From contig DMHI01000073.1 of assembly GCA_003449515.1 (NCBI GenBank), forward strand, positions 1 through 10,059: a DNA stretch of 10,059 nt. The letters are read 5' to 3'. This document shows, in pieces, positions 1-6,900 of this stretch. The notes beneath the pieces were generated by a model that did not search any database, was not told the DNA's origin, and was given only the letters and a program-made list of their open reading frames with translations. Position numbers and translations under genes: made by a program. Numbering within the stretch: the first letter of the stretch is position 1; each line of letters opens with the position of its first letter. The DNA comes from Lysobacteraceae bacterium. GTDB lineage: Bacteria > Pseudomonadota > Gammaproteobacteria > Xanthomonadales > Xanthomonadaceae.

Positions 1-14
1 GCGTGCAAAAGCAC

Positions 15-20
15 AGGAGA
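15..20 (+). promoter_or_regulatory. Ribosome binding site of the P450 gene
   Basis: AGGAGA lies 5 nt before the ATG at 26 and supports that start. The 14 bases before it are too few to show a promoter, so whether the gene is first in its transcript cannot be seen. Confidence 0.75.
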
Positions 21-25
21 GAGAG

Positions 26-1399
26 ATGGCGCTGGCCCATACGTTCAAGGCCAATCCGCACTGGTTGCCGCGCAACCCCCGGGAGGCGCTGCGCGCCATT
101 CCCGGCGAGGATGGCTGGCCGCTGTTCGGCAACACCCTCAAGCTGCTGAAAGATCCGCGCGCGTTCGGCAACCGGATGGTCGCCACCTATGGCCGCGTCT
201 ATCGCAACAACGCCTTTGGCGGGCCGACGGTGACCTTGGTGGGGGCCGAGGCGAACGAGCTGGTGCTGTTCGACCGCGAACGCATCTTCTCGTCCGAACA
301 GGGCTGGGGGCCGATGCTCAACCTGCTGTTCCCGCGCGGGCTGATGCTGATGGATTTCGACAAGCACCGCGCCGACCGGCGCACGCTGTCGGTGGCGTTC
401 AAGCCCGAGCCGATGCGCCATTATGCCGAACAGCTCAATCGCGGCATCGCGCGCGAGGTCAGCGGCTGGGGCGGCCGCCCGGTGGTGTTCTACGATGCGA
501 TCAAGAAGCTGACGCTCGATCTGGCCGCCGACAGCTTTTTCGGCATGCCGCTGGGGCCGGAGGCAGACCGCATCAACAAGGCGTTTGTCGACGAGGTGCA
601 GGCGTCGGTGTCGCCGATCCGCTCGCCGATGCCGTTCACGTCGATGCGCAAGGGCGTGAAGGCCCGCGACTATCTGATGGCGCTGTTCCTGCGCGAGATC
701 CCGGCCCGCCGCGCCGGCGACGGGCAGGACTTTTTCTCGCAATTCTGCCGCGCGACCGATGAGGCGGGGCAGCCGCTGAGCGACGATGCCATTGCCGATC
801 ACATGAACTTCCTGATGATGGCAGCGCACGACACCATCACCTCGTCGGCAACCAGCCTGATCATGCTGCTCGGCCAGAACCCCGCGTGGCAGGACCGGCT
901 GCGCGAGGAGATTCTGGGCCTTGGCCTGAACGGTGAGGAAGGGGTCGCTTACGGCCAGCTCGACCGGCTGGTGCTGACCGAATATGCGTTCAAGGAAGCG
1001 CTGCGGATCATGCCGCCGGTGCCGTCGCTGCCGCGCCGCGCGCTGCGCGATTTCAGCTTTGGCGGCTATGACATTCCGGCGGGCAGCTTTGTCGGGTTGA
1101 ACGTCGCCTATACCCACCACATGGCCGAATATTGGCCGGAGCCGGACCGGTTCGATCCGATGCGCTTCACGCCCGAGGCGTCGCGCGGGCGGCACAAATA
1201 TGCGTGGGTGCCGTTCGGCGGCGGCGCGCATATGTGCCTAGGGCTGCATTTCGCGGTCATGCAGATCCGCATCCTCGTGACGCATCTGTTGCTGCGCTAC
1301 CGGATCGAGCCGATGCCGGGCAGCGGGGCGGACTGGCAGTTCTTCCCGATCCCGCGCCCGCGCGACGGTCTGCCGGTGCGGTTCGTGCCGCTGGCCTGA
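26..1399 (+). CDS. Cytochrome P450, 457 aa
   Basis: This is a heme-thiolate monooxygenase that would use O2 and electrons from a redox partner to hydroxylate an unknown hydrophobic substrate; no ferredoxin or reductase gene is visible beside it. The landmarks are in order: a C-helix HxxxR pair (H114, R118) for the heme propionates, the I-helix A-A-H-D-T (266-270) with the proton-relay Asp269/Thr270, the K-helix ExxR (E324-R327), a PERF-like region (about 372-381) and the heme loop FGGGAHMCLG (397-406) with axial Cys404. The length is typical. There is no N-terminal membrane anchor, so the protein should be soluble, as usual in bacteria. The overall pattern looks closer to the CYP51/CYP26/CYP120-like group than to the camphor-type P450s, but the subfamily is not assigned. 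The I-helix Gly usually found before xDT is Ala267. The next gene is convergent. Confidence 0.95.
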   Translation: MALAHTFKANPHWLPRNPREALRAIPGEDGWPLFGNTLKLLKDPRAFGNRMVATYGRVYRNNAFGGPTVTLVGAEANELVLFDRERIFSSEQGWGPMLNLLFPRGLMLMDFDKHRADRRTLSVAFKPEPMRHYAEQLNRGIAREVSGWGGRPVVFYDAIKKLTLDLAADSFFGMPLGPEADRINKAFVDEVQASVSPIRSPMPFTSMRKGVKARDYLMALFLREIPARRAGDGQDFFSQFCRATDEAGQPLSDDAIADHMNFLMMAAHDTITSSATSLIMLLGQNPAWQDRLREEILGLGLNGEEGVAYGQLDRLVLTEYAFKEALRIMPPVPSLPRRALRDFSFGGYDIPAGSFVGLNVAYTHHMAEYWPEPDRFDPMRFTPEASRGRHKYAWVPFGGGAHMCLGLHFAVMQIRILVTHLLLRYRIEPMPGSGADWQFFPIPRPRDGLPVRFVPLA

Positions 1400-1413
1400 T
1401 CGCGAGCCGCCCC

Positions 1414-1428
1414 CCGGGCAGCGCCCGG
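1414..1428. terminator. Possible weak bidirectional terminator hairpin
   Basis: CCGGGC and GCCCGG form a perfect 6-bp GC stem around a 3-nt loop in the 46-bp gap between the convergent stop codons of the P450 and the old yellow enzyme. There is no T-tract on either side, so this is not a classical intrinsic terminator; the position is the main support. Confidence 0.4.
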
Positions 1429-1445
1429 TGGTGCGGCGATGCGGA

Positions 1446-2534
1446 TCAGGCGGCGGCTTCGGCCAGCGCCGGATAGTCGGTATAGCCTTCCGGTCCCTGG
1501 CTATACCACTGCGCCATCACATCCGGGGCAATCGGCGCGCCGGTGCGCAGCCGTTCGACCAGATCGGGGTTGGAGATGAACTTGCGCCCGAAGCTGATCG
1601 CATCGGCGACGCCCGAGGCGAGATCGGCATCGGCCTTGGCGCGGTCATAATCCTGGTTGAGCACCAGCGGCCCGGCAAACTGGTCGCGGATCAGCGGCGA
1701 CAGCTTGGGGGCATCGGACGCGCCGAACGTGCCGTCCGGGGCCTGTTCGCGCAGCTCGAGAAAGGCGATGCCGATTTCCGCCAGCGTGCGCGCGGCAAGC
1801 GGGAACACCGTTTCGGGCGCGCTGTCGTCGACGCCCTGGGTCGCGCCATTGGGCGACAGGCGGACGGCGGTGCGGTCGGCACCGATTTCGGCCGCCACCG
1901 CCTCGGTCACTTCGCGCAGCAGGCGGATGCGGTTTTCGGGCGTCCCGCCATATCGGTCGGTGCGCTGGTTGCTGCCGTCGCGCAGGAACTGATCGATCAG
2001 ATAGCCATTGGCGGCATGGATCTGCACGCCGTCAAAGCCCGCGGCGCGCGCACGCCGCGCCGCCGCCACATAATCGGCGACGATGCCCGGAATCTCCGCC
2101 GCGTCGAGGGCGCGGGCGGCTTCATAGGGCTTTTTGCCGTCATAGGTATGGGCCTTGTGCGGCGCAGTGGTTGCGCTGGCCGACACCGGGGCCGCGCCGT
2201 CCAGAAAATCGGGATGGACCAGCCGGCCCATATGCCAGAGCTGCATGAAGATGCGCCCGCCCGCGGCATGAACAGCCGCCGGCACCGCCGCCCAGGCCTC
2301 GGCCTGTTCGTCGGTCCAGATGCCCGGCGCGAACGGCCAGCCCAGCCCCTGCTGGCTGATCCCGGTGGCTTCGGACAGGATCAGGCCCGCGCCGGCGCGC
2401 TGCGCATAATAAAGCGGCATCAGCGGGCCGGGCACATGTGCGCGGCTCGACCGGCTGCGGGTCAGCGGGGCCATCAGCACGCGGTTGGGGGCGGCGATCG
2501 CACCCAGCTGGATCGGATCGAAGAGGCTCGGCAA
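1446..2534 (-). CDS. Old yellow enzyme family NADH:flavin oxidoreductase (NemA-like), 362 aa
   Basis: This FMN-dependent ene-reductase would use NAD(P)H to reduce electron-poor double bonds; N-ethylmaleimide, nitroesters and enones are typical family substrates. It is a TIM barrel of normal length. Visible landmarks are MAPLTRSRS (21-29, Thr25 near the flavin), MQLWHMGR (97-104, Gln98), the substrate-anchoring pair His173/Asn176 with the proton donor Tyr178 in the motif HAANGYL, the adjacent NQRTDRYGG (189-197), and the phosphate-binding SFGRKFISNPDL (314-325) near the C-terminus. His/Asn as in yeast OYE1 replaces the His/His of enteric PETN reductase. The start is TTG at 2534-2532, chosen because a strong AAAAGGAG lies 7 nt upstream and no in-frame ATG fits better. 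It is convergent with the P450 and divergent from the DMT transporter, with a shared upstream inverted repeat. Physiological substrate unknown. Confidence 0.95.
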   Translation of the reverse strand: MPSLFDPIQLGAIAAPNRVLMAPLTRSRSSRAHVPGPLMPLYYAQRAGAGLILSEATGISQQGLGWPFAPGIWTDEQAEAWAAVPAAVHAAGGRIFMQLWHMGRLVHPDFLDGAAPVSASATTAPHKAHTYDGKKPYEAARALDAAEIPGIVADYVAAARRARAAGFDGVQIHAANGYLIDQFLRDGSNQRTDRYGGTPENRIRLLREVTEAVAAEIGADRTAVRLSPNGATQGVDDSAPETVFPLAARTLAEIGIAFLELREQAPDGTFGASDAPKLSPLIRDQFAGPLVLNQDYDRAKADADLASGVADAISFGRKFISNPDLVERLRTGAPIAPDVMAQWYSQGPEGYTDYPALAEAAA

Positions 2535-2538
2535 GAAC

Positions 2539-2578
2539 AGTCTCCTTTTGCTACGGGACTGGACGGAGATAGGAGACT
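2539..2578. promoter_or_regulatory. Inverted repeat in divergent promoter region (candidate operator)
   Basis: AGTCTCCT (2539-2546) and AGGAGACT (2571-2578) are perfect 8-bp inverted arms separated by 24 nt, with arm centres 32 bp apart, about three helical turns. They lie between the divergent starts of the old yellow enzyme (2534) and the DMT transporter (2589). The left arm overlaps the Shine-Dalgarno of the old yellow enzyme on the minus strand, and the right arm abuts that of the transporter. The repeat could be an operator for an unseen regulator. Because each arm contains GGAG-like bases, chance symmetry between ribosome-binding sequences is a real alternative. No confident -35/-10 pair is visible in the 54-bp spacer. 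Confidence 0.35.
2542..2549 (-). promoter_or_regulatory. Ribosome binding site deciding a TTG start
   Basis: Read on the minus strand this is AAAAGGAG, 7 nt before the TTG at 2534-2532. It is the reason for accepting the rare start codon of the old yellow enzyme. Confidence 0.75.
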
Positions 2579-2585
2579 AAGGGGG
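2579..2585 (+). promoter_or_regulatory. Ribosome binding site of the DMT transporter
   Basis: AAGGGGG sits 3 nt before the ATG at 2589. The spacing is short but this is the only purine-rich site. It separates the true start from the much longer open frame that continues upstream, antisense to the old yellow enzyme. Confidence 0.6.
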
Positions 2586-2588
2586 ATT

Positions 2589-3479
2589 ATGCACCCGTCT
2601 TCGACACCTGCGACCGATTTCGTTGCCCAGCCAACGCCTGCCCCCGGCGCGGATCACAAACGCGGCCTGGCGCTTGCTGCGCTGCTGACCGGCAATGTCG
2701 CACTTGCCTTCGGGCCAGTGTTCGTGCGTGCGGCCGACACCATGGCCGGGGTCGGCCCGGTCGCCTCGGGCTTCTGGCGGCTGGCGCTGGCGGTGCCGCT
2801 GCTGTTCCTGTTTGTCGCGCTCGACCGTCGGCCGGCACGGCGCGGCGAAACCGGCGCGGCGCCGGGGCTGCTGGCGATGATCGCGCTGGGCGGGCTGTTC
2901 TTCGCCGCCGATCTGGCCGCCTGGCATCTGGGCATTCTGGGCACCAAGCTTGCCAATGCGACGCTGCTCGGCAACGCCGCCAGCCTGTTCTTTCCGGTTT
3001 ACGGCTTTCTGGTCGCGCGCCGCTGGCCAGCCCCCGGACAGGCGGCCGCGCTGCTGCTGGCGATGGCGGGCGGGGCGCTGCTGATGGGGCGGTCCTATGA
3101 ACTGTCGCCCGCCTATCTGGTCGGCGATCTGCTGTGCCTTGCCGCCGGGCTGCTCTACACTTTCTATCTAATCTCGATCGACCGGGCGCGGGCGCAGATG
3201 CGGCCCTGGCCGGTGCTGGCGCTGTCGACGCTGGCGGGCGTCGCGCCGCTGCTGGTCTTCGCCCATCTGGTCGGCGAGCCGATCTGGCCGGGCGACTGGC
3301 GGCCGGTGATCGGCCTGGCGCTTGCCAGCCAGGTGGTCGGGCAGGGCTGTCTTGTCTATGCAATGGGCCATGTCCGCCCGCTGGTCGTCGGGCTGGCGTT
3401 CCTGTCGCAGCCGGTGGTCGCGGCGCTGGCGGGGCTTGTGCTTTATGGCGAGCGGCTGGGGCTGGGCGGCTGGCTGGTG
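2589..3479 (+). pseudogene. DMT superfamily (EamA) transporter, 3' end missing at the junction
   Basis: About 297 residues of an inner-membrane drug/metabolite transporter. After a Pro-rich hydrophilic N-terminus, hydrophobic helices are visible at roughly 27-46, 59-79, 92-112, 121-142, 150-166, 176-196, 207-227, 238-258 and 264-286, and a tenth begins near 291. This matches the two five-helix EamA repeats of a family that is usually about 300 aa. The motif LYGERLG (285-291) is the usual lead-in to the last helix. The expected end of helix 10 and the short cytoplasmic tail are absent, because the frame passes into ABC transporter sequence. Substrate unknown; family members export metabolites, amino acids or drugs. 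Divergent from the old yellow enzyme. The break may be an assembly artefact, so the native gene may be intact. Confidence 0.8.
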
Positions 3480-4388
3480 ATCGAGGGGCAGTTGTCCCTG
3501 GGCCAGCTGGTGGCGGCGGAGCTGGTGTTGTCGGCCGTGCTCTACAGCCTCTCGCAGCTGGGGCTGTATCTGAACTACCTCTACGACCTGTACGCCGCCA
3601 TTGACGAGCTGGCGCTGTTCTACGACCTCGAACAGGAAAAGCCGCGCCCGGATGCCGAGCAGCTCGGGCAGGACGCGAGGCTCGCGTTCGTGGCCGTGCG
3701 CGACAGCCTGCGCGGGCAGGACGCCGAGATCAACGTGAACATCCCAAGCCGCGCGCGGGTGCTGGCGCGAGCCGACTCGCACGGCCTGCAGCGCCTGTTC
3801 ATCCACCTCCTGCGGCGCAGCCGCAAGCCCTCCAGCGGCTACATCACCGTGGGCGATGTCGATATTGCGACCGTGAACCTCAACACGCTGCGCGAGTCGG
3901 TGATGGTGCTGAACCGACCGATCACGGCAGAAATGACCATCCGCGAGTTGCTGCGCCTGAGCTCGCAGAACCCCACCGCGCCGCGTCTGCAGGCGGCCAT
4001 CCGCGCGGTGGGGCTCGACGAAACCATCGCCCAGCTGGAAGACGGCCTCGACACCCGCCTGGCCTCCACCGGCTACCCGCTGTCGATCGCCGAAATGATG
4101 AGCCTGAAGCTGGCGGTGGCGATCCTCGCCGAGCCGAAGGTGGTCATCCTGAACCCGCTCTACGACAACATGCCCGCCAGCCTGCTGCGCGAGGCGCTGG
4201 ACCTGCTGCAACAGGCCGAATGCACGGTGGTGCATTTCTCCAACCGTGAATCGGAGGCCGGGTATAGCCACTACCTGCATCTGTCGCATCACCAGCAGCG
4301 CCTGTTCGACGGGCTCAATGACTTTCTGGGCGCGCTCCAGCACCCCTCGCGCGAGCCCGCGCGCGTCGGCGACGTGAAGGGGGCCTAG
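2589..4388 (+). CDS. In-frame chimeric ORF: DMT/EamA transporter fused to ABC exporter C-terminus, 599 aa
   Basis: One uninterrupted frame encodes two unrelated proteins. Residues 1 to about 297 are a drug/metabolite (EamA) transporter missing only the end of its last helix. Residues from about 293 to 599 are the final transmembrane helix and nucleotide-binding domain of an ABC exporter. The changeover lies at GGWLV (293-297), which suits both families. No natural EamA-ABC fusion of this design is known to me, and neither half is a complete protein of its kind, so I treat the ORF as a join of two genes, most likely an assembly chimera, and describe the halves separately. The frame is also open upstream of the ATG, antisense to the neighbouring gene, but that part looks like non-coding shadow. 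The start is ATG 2589, with a purine-rich site just before it. Confidence 0.7.
   Translation: MHPSSTPATDFVAQPTPAPGADHKRGLALAALLTGNVALAFGPVFVRAADTMAGVGPVASGFWRLALAVPLLFLFVALDRRPARRGETGAAPGLLAMIALGGLFFAADLAAWHLGILGTKLANATLLGNAASLFFPVYGFLVARRWPAPGQAAALLLAMAGGALLMGRSYELSPAYLVGDLLCLAAGLLYTFYLISIDRARAQMRPWPVLALSTLAGVAPLLVFAHLVGEPIWPGDWRPVIGLALASQVVGQGCLVYAMGHVRPLVVGLAFLSQPVVAALAGLVLYGERLGLGGWLVIEGQLSLGQLVAAELVLSAVLYSLSQLGLYLNYLYDLYAAIDELALFYDLEQEKPRPDAEQLGQDARLAFVAVRDSLRGQDAEINVNIPSRARVLARADSHGLQRLFIHLLRRSRKPSSGYITVGDVDIATVNLNTLRESVMVLNRPITAEMTIRELLRLSSQNPTAPRLQAAIRAVGLDETIAQLEDGLDTRLASTGYPLSIAEMMSLKLAVAILAEPKVVILNPLYDNMPASLLREALDLLQQAECTVVHFSNRESEAGYSHYLHLSHHQQRLFDGLNDFLGALQHPSREPARVGDVKGA
3460..3490. 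other. Junction between two unrelated DNA segments
   Basis: The codons for GGWLV (3465-3479) complete the start of an EamA helix 10. They also read as the usual lead-in to the GQLSLGQL turn of an ABC exporter. Upstream, every family landmark is EamA; downstream, every one is ABC/type I secretion. No stop, start, inverted repeat, target duplication or insertion-sequence end is seen at the point. This favours joining through short homology, either during assembly or by illegitimate recombination. Confidence 0.75.
3465..4388 (+). pseudogene. ABC exporter C-terminal part with degenerate nucleotide-binding domain; 5' part missing
   Basis: The fragment begins in the GQLSLGQLVAAEL turn that precedes the last transmembrane helix of ABC exporters, followed by that helix and a linker (to about 350 of the joined ORF) and a nucleotide-binding domain (about 362-580). 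The fold's scaffold is recognisable: KPSSGYITVGDVDI, then NLNTLRE, GLDTRL and KVVIL. The working residues are gone. Walker A is A-D-S-H-G-L-Q-R (395-402, Gln401 where Lys should be). The Q-loop Gln is Asn442. The signature LSGGQ is LSIAE (498-502). Walker B Asp-Glu is Asn522-Pro523, and the H-loop His is Asn552. The frame is clean and codon use is ordinary, so this looks like a maintained, ATPase-dead subunit rather than decay. It would need an active ABC partner, expected upstream but cut off by the junction. It ends 2 nt before the HlyD gene. Confidence 0.75.
4377..4383 (+). promoter_or_regulatory. Ribosome binding site of the HlyD-type gene
   Basis: AAGGGGG lies 7 nt before the ATG at 4391, inside the last codons of the ABC gene. 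It supports this start and co-expression with the upstream gene. Confidence 0.65.
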
Positions 4389-4390
4389 CC

Positions 4391-5413
4391 ATGCCCACCC
4401 TCGAGAATCACTACGCGCATTTCAAGACGCTCAATGCCCAGCGCATTCCCCGCGTCATGCCCGTCGTGGGCTGGATCATCGTGCTGGGCACCGCGCTCGC
4501 CGCGGTGTTTCTCGCCACGACGCCGTGGATACAAACCGCGACCGGTGCCGGTACGGTGACGGCGCTCAACCCGAACGACCGCTTGCAGGAGATCAACGCG
4601 CTGGTCCCGGGGCGCATCCAGGAGTGGTATGTCCATGACGGCAAGCGGGTGAAGGCCGGTGACCCCATCGTGCGACTGGTGGACAACGACGCGCAGCTGC
4701 TCGACCGCCTGCAAGCCGAGCGCGCGCAGGTGGTGGCGAAGCTCCGCGCGGCGGAGTCGGCCTCCCGCACGGCGGAGATCGACCTCAAGCGCACCCGTGG
4801 CTTGTTCGACGATGGCCTCGCCGCGCGCCGCGACTACGAGCAGTCGCGCATCAAGGTGGAGGAGTTGCGCGCCAAGGTGGCCGAGGCCGCCGCCGAACTG
4901 AGCCGGGTGGATGTCAACCTCTCGCGGCAGTCGGTGCAGATCGTCACCGCACCGCGCGATGGCGTGATTCTCGAAGCCAACGCCGGCTATGCCGCCACCT
5001 TCATCAAGGCGGGCGACGTGCTCGCCACCTTCGTGCCCGACAACATCGAGCGCGTGGTGGAGCTCTACATCGACGGCCGCGACGTGGGCCTGGTGCAACC
5101 CGGCGCGAAGGTGCGGCTGATGTTCGAGGGCTGGCCGGCCGTGCAGTTCAGCGGCTGGCCGTCGGTGGCCATTGGCACCTTCGCGGCAAAGGTGATGGCG
5201 GTTGACCCCTCGGCACAGGCCAGCGGCCGCTTCCGCGTGCTGGTGCAGCAAGACACAGCGGACGGCGAAGGGTGGCCGGAAGAACGCTTCGTGCGCTTCG
5301 GCGCCAAGGCGCGCGGCTGGATTCTGCTCGGCGAGACTTCCGCGGGCTACGAGCTGTGGCGGCAGCTCAACAACTTTCCGCCCAACCTGCCAGAAAAGCA
5401 GGCCAGTCAATGA
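4391..5413 (+). CDS. HlyD-family periplasmic adaptor (membrane fusion protein), 340 aa
   Basis: This protein should bridge the inner-membrane ABC component and the TolC-type channel. A short cytoplasmic N-terminus leads into one transmembrane helix (about 23-43). Then comes the first half of a biotinyl-lipoyl domain (about 66-99, with VPGRIQEWYVHDGKRVKAGD), a charged, Ala/Arg/Glu-rich coiled-coil hairpin (about 100-180), the second lipoyl half (about 181-216, with TAPRDGVIL and IKAGD) and a beta-barrel region (about 218-312). The membrane anchor and the absence of a lipobox fit HlyD rather than AcrA-type adaptors. At 340 aa it is shorter than classical hemolysin adaptors (over 430 aa), mainly through a short hairpin. 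It starts 2 nt after the ABC stop, and its TGA overlaps the ATG of the TolC-like gene, so the three genes are probably one transcript with coupled translation. The cargo is not shown by the sequence. Confidence 0.9.
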   Translation: MPTLENHYAHFKTLNAQRIPRVMPVVGWIIVLGTALAAVFLATTPWIQTATGAGTVTALNPNDRLQEINALVPGRIQEWYVHDGKRVKAGDPIVRLVDNDAQLLDRLQAERAQVVAKLRAAESASRTAEIDLKRTRGLFDDGLAARRDYEQSRIKVEELRAKVAEAAAELSRVDVNLSRQSVQIVTAPRDGVILEANAGYAATFIKAGDVLATFVPDNIERVVELYIDGRDVGLVQPGAKVRLMFEGWPAVQFSGWPSVAIGTFAAKVMAVDPSAQASGRFRVLVQQDTADGEGWPEERFVRFGAKARGWILLGETSAGYELWRQLNNFPPNLPEKQASQ

Positions 5414-6897
5414 AGCGCCGTCTGCTCTGGCTTGCGGGGCTCTTCGGGCTGCTCGCGCTGGCCTTGCCGGCGCTGGCCACGGCGGTTGAACCCCCGGCCG
5501 AAGCCCCGACCGTGCTCTCTGCCGAAGCGGTGCTCGCCTCCTCGCGCCAGCACTTTCCGGCGATTCTCGAAGCCGCAGCGCAGCGCCGCGAAGCGCTGGG
5601 CAAGGCTGAGTCCGCAGAGGGCGAGTTCGACCTCGTGTTTTCCGCAGACGGCCTCGGCTGGGCCACGGGCTTCTACGACGGGCGATCGGCCACGGGCGGC
5701 GTGCAGCAGCGGCTCAGGTCGATGGGTGCCACGGTCTATTCGAAGTATCGGGTGTCCGGCGGCGAGTTTCCGGTCTACCAGGACGAGCGCTTCACCAACA
5801 TGGGCGGGCAGGTGAAGGCGGGTGCGGTGTTCTCGCTGATGCGCGACCGCGTCATCGACGCCGAGCGCTTCGCGGTGGCAGATGCCGAGCTGGCCGTGCG
5901 GAAAGCCGACCTCGATCTGTTGCTGGTGAAGATCGGCGTGCAGCAACGCGCGCTGACCGCCTACTGGCGCTGGGTGGCGGCGGGGTGGCAGCTGCGTGTC
6001 TACGAAGACCTGCTGGCCTTGGCCCGCGACCGCGAAGCCGCGCTCACCACGCGCGTGGAGCGCGGCGCGCTGGCACGAATCTTCCTCAACGAGAACCGCC
6101 AGAGCCTGCTGCGGCGACAGGCGCTGGTCGTCGCCGCGCGGCGGGACTTCGAGACGGCCTCCAACGACCTCACGTTCTTCTACCGCACCGCGCAAGGTGA
6201 GCCGCGCGCCGTGCAGCAGGCACAGTTGCCGCCAGGCAGCGAGGCCATCGAGCTGAAGGTGGACGAAGCCGCCGACGCGCCGGAGGTCGAGGATGTGCTG
6301 CGCCGCCGGCCGGAGATCAACCTGCTCCGCACCGTCGTGCAGCGCGCCGAGAACCGACTGACCCTGAGCCGTGATTCCTTGAAGCCGAAGCTCGACTTCA
6401 ACGTCGAGCTCGCCAGTGGTCTCGGCGGGGTGGGGGAGGGCGGCGTGTCGCGCGATTCCAGCGATGCCGTCGTCGGCTTCCAGTTCTCCGTGCCGCTCCA
6501 GCAACGCGATGCTAGGGGCCGGGTGGCGCAGGCCGAAGCCGTGCTCGATGCCGCCAGACTTGAACAGCGCCAGCTCGAAGAGCGCATCGAGATCCAGCTA
6601 CGGAACATCGTGCTGGCGGTCAACTACGCCCAGCAGCTCTACGCCCTCGCCGTGGACGAGCGCACCGAAGCGACGACCCTCCGCCAGGCGGAGCAACGCC
6701 GCTTCGACTCCGGGGCCAGCGACTTCTTCCTCGTCAACCTCCGCGAGGAGGACGAAGCGGATGTCTGCGTGCGCTACTACCAGGCCGCCTTGAACGCCCG
6801 CATCGCCCGGGCGACCTACGACGCCGCCACGGTGAGCCTGCGTCGTCTGGGGCTCGCTGACGACACTGGTGCGGGGGGAGCGGGGTCACCTGAGTGA
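5410..6897 (+). CDS. TolC-family outer membrane efflux/secretion protein, 495 aa
   Basis: This is the outer membrane channel of the type I-like cassette. The start at 5410 gives a clear Sec signal peptide: KRR, then a hydrophobic Leu/Ala core, with cleavage probably after ALA or ATA near residues 23-25. An open frame exists further upstream, but only inside the HlyD gene. The rest is mostly long amphipathic helices in two repeats, as in TolC. The segment LRRRPEINLLR (297-307) starts the second repeat, and RRFDSGASDFFLVNLREE (430-447) is the usual conserved C-terminal stretch. The length is in the family range. The ATG overlaps the HlyD stop (ATGA), and no good Shine-Dalgarno precedes it, so translational coupling is likely. 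Its stop lies 3 nt from the stop of the convergent response-regulator gene, leaving no room for a separate terminator. Confidence 0.9.
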   Translation: MKRRLLWLAGLFGLLALALPALATAVEPPAEAPTVLSAEAVLASSRQHFPAILEAAAQRREALGKAESAEGEFDLVFSADGLGWATGFYDGRSATGGVQQRLRSMGATVYSKYRVSGGEFPVYQDERFTNMGGQVKAGAVFSLMRDRVIDAERFAVADAELAVRKADLDLLLVKIGVQQRALTAYWRWVAAGWQLRVYEDLLALARDREAALTTRVERGALARIFLNENRQSLLRRQALVVAARRDFETASNDLTFFYRTAQGEPRAVQQAQLPPGSEAIELKVDEAADAPEVEDVLRRRPEINLLRTVVQRAENRLTLSRDSLKPKLDFNVELASGLGGVGEGGVSRDSSDAVVGFQFSVPLQQRDARGRVAQAEAVLDAARLEQRQLEERIEIQLRNIVLAVNYAQQLYALAVDERTEATTLRQAEQRRFDSGASDFFLVNLREEDEADVCVRYYQAALNARIARATYDAATVSLRRLGLADDTGAGGAGSPE

Positions 6898-6900
6898 CGG

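Noticed and set aside
1428..2588. Upstream open extension of the transporter frame
   Set aside because: It is antisense to the old yellow enzyme, rich in Arg/Gly/His as GC-rich shadows are, and the purine-rich site lies before ATG 2589.
3168..4343. 391-codon minus-strand open frame
   Set aside because: It spans the junction antisense to both halves and is Gln/Arg/His-rich without domain features; a shadow of the plus-strand codons.
4385..5410. 341-codon minus-strand open frame
   Set aside because: Exact antisense of the HlyD-type gene, His/Arg-rich and without recognisable motifs.
5407..6504. 365-codon minus-strand open frame
   Set aside because: Antisense of the TolC-like gene; composition typical of GC-rich shadow frames.
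6885..6898. GTCAC/GTGAC hairpin as terminator
   Set aside because: Only a 5-bp stem, no T-tract, and it overlaps the stop codon.
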